Assembly: GCA_019694435.1 (NCBI GenBank)
Contig: JAIBBZ010000009.1
Coordinates: forward strand, 62,001-126,000
Direction: 5' to 3'
DNA from: Pirellulales bacterium
Lineage (GTDB): Bacteria; Planctomycetota; Planctomycetia; Pirellulales; JAEUIK01
DNA: 64,000 bases
Shown here: positions 63,830 through 64,000 of the stretch, one piece after another
Layout of the letters: each line of letters opens with the position of its first letter
How positions within the stretch are numbered: the stretch's first letter is position 1
Program-made: the position numbers and the translations under genes
The notes under the pieces: generated by a model
The model's database searches: none
Told to the model about the DNA's origin: nothing
The model's input: only the letters and a program-made list of their open reading frames with translations

Positions 63830-64000
63830 ATGAACACACCGGATGTGAGCGACGTTCAGGCCCGCAAGACGGCCATTCGCGAGCAGGCGCACGCCCGTCG
63901 CCGCGAGCAAGAGAACAAAGACGAGCTGAGCGCAGTCATCTGCGAGCGATTCCTGGCCTTGCCGGCCTATCAGCGGGCACGGACCGCGATGTTCTACGTC
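63830..64000 (+). CDS. 5-formyltetrahydrofolate cyclo-ligase, N-terminal part, cut by window edge
   Basis: The first 57 residues of a cytoplasmic folate enzyme that converts 5-formyl-THF to 5,10-methenyl-THF using ATP. It begins MNTPDVSDVQARKTAIREQA followed by HARRREQENKDELSAVICER, then FLALPAYQRARTAMFYV, matching the family's start (KxxxRxxxxxxR, SxxIxxxLxxLPxYxxAxxVxxY). The rest is outside the window. ATG 63830 has TGGAG and GAGG upstream. It is divergent from the beta-barrel pair. Confidence 0.8.
   Translation, partial: MNTPDVSDVQARKTAIREQAHARRREQENKDELSAVICERFLALPAYQRARTAMFYV

Noticed and set aside
63351-63833. 160-codon forward ORF
   Set aside because: Antisense to the signal and proline-rich linker of the beta-barrel gene; repetitive PPG codons generate open frames on the other strand.

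Overview
The window is GC-rich chromosomal DNA from a bacterium of the phylum Planctomycetota, most likely of the Pirellulales type. This rests on the gene content: four Tat-signal DUF1501 proteins, one of them paired with a large DUF1549/DUF1553 protein carrying an N-terminal planctomycete cytochrome-c motif (PSCyt1), a prepilin-like protein with a type IV N-terminus, a PEP-CTERM protein, NIPSNAP, neutral-ceramidase-family and PQQ-propeller proteins, and many exported enzymes. No rRNA, tRNA or CRISPR array was found. Genes occur singly or in short operons on both strands.

Layout. 1-5.3 kb: uvrA (cut by the left edge), murD and ligA. 5.3-19 kb: metabolic and peptidase genes (SDR, deoxyhypusine-synthase homologue, a PfkB kinase coupled to an iron alcohol dehydrogenase, VanZ-like, a TMTC-like TPR membrane protein coupled to a 2-hydroxyacid dehydrogenase, M3 peptidase, CocE hydrolase, acetamidase family, quinone oxidoreductase). 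19.3-19.7 kb: a compact unit with a promoter, a 14-nt Shine-Dalgarno element that matches the whole anti-SD tail of 16S rRNA, a ten-codon ORF and a strong intrinsic terminator. 19.8-26.7 kb: a sodium:solute symporter with two tightly coupled small membrane proteins, a conserved hypothetical, a GH35-like enzyme, a methyltransferase and a membrane-anchored SGNH hydrolase. 26.7-33.7 kb: DegT aminotransferase, NUDIX, NIPSNAP and three DUF1501 paralogues.

33.7-35.9 kb is an accessory scar bounded by a 123-bp direct repeat of a DUF1501 gene end. It holds a 142-bp MITE-like insertion with a perfect 9-bp target duplication, fragments of a REP-associated (RAYT) transposase and an IS630 transposase, a short repeat array, and an exported orphan protein. 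35.9-36.9 kb is an AHSA1/VOC operon with a well-formed promoter and overlapping operator. 37-41.3 kb is the paired DUF1501 and cytochrome/DUF1549/DUF1553 operon. 41.5-49.4 kb has an aminotransferase, surface proteins, a divergent metal-related pair (His-rich protein and CopZ-like Fe-S metallochaperone), exported proteins and a PQQ-propeller protein. 49.8-55.4 kb is the imuA-imuB-dnaE2 mutagenic repair operon.

55.5-56.6 kb carries a membrane protein and a decayed tyrosine recombinase. 56.6-61.2 kb encodes three exported enzymes on one strand: a bacterial sphingomyelinase-type phosphodiesterase, an alpha/beta hydrolase and a neutral-ceramidase-family protein. 61.3-63.6 kb holds two coupled outer-membrane beta-barrel paralogues. 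A 5-formyltetrahydrofolate cyclo-ligase gene runs off the right edge.

The signals most worth following are the micro-ORF unit at 19.35-19.66 kb, the nested mobile-element scar at 33.7-35.9 kb, and the possible sphingolipid-degrading group at 56.6-61.2 kb.
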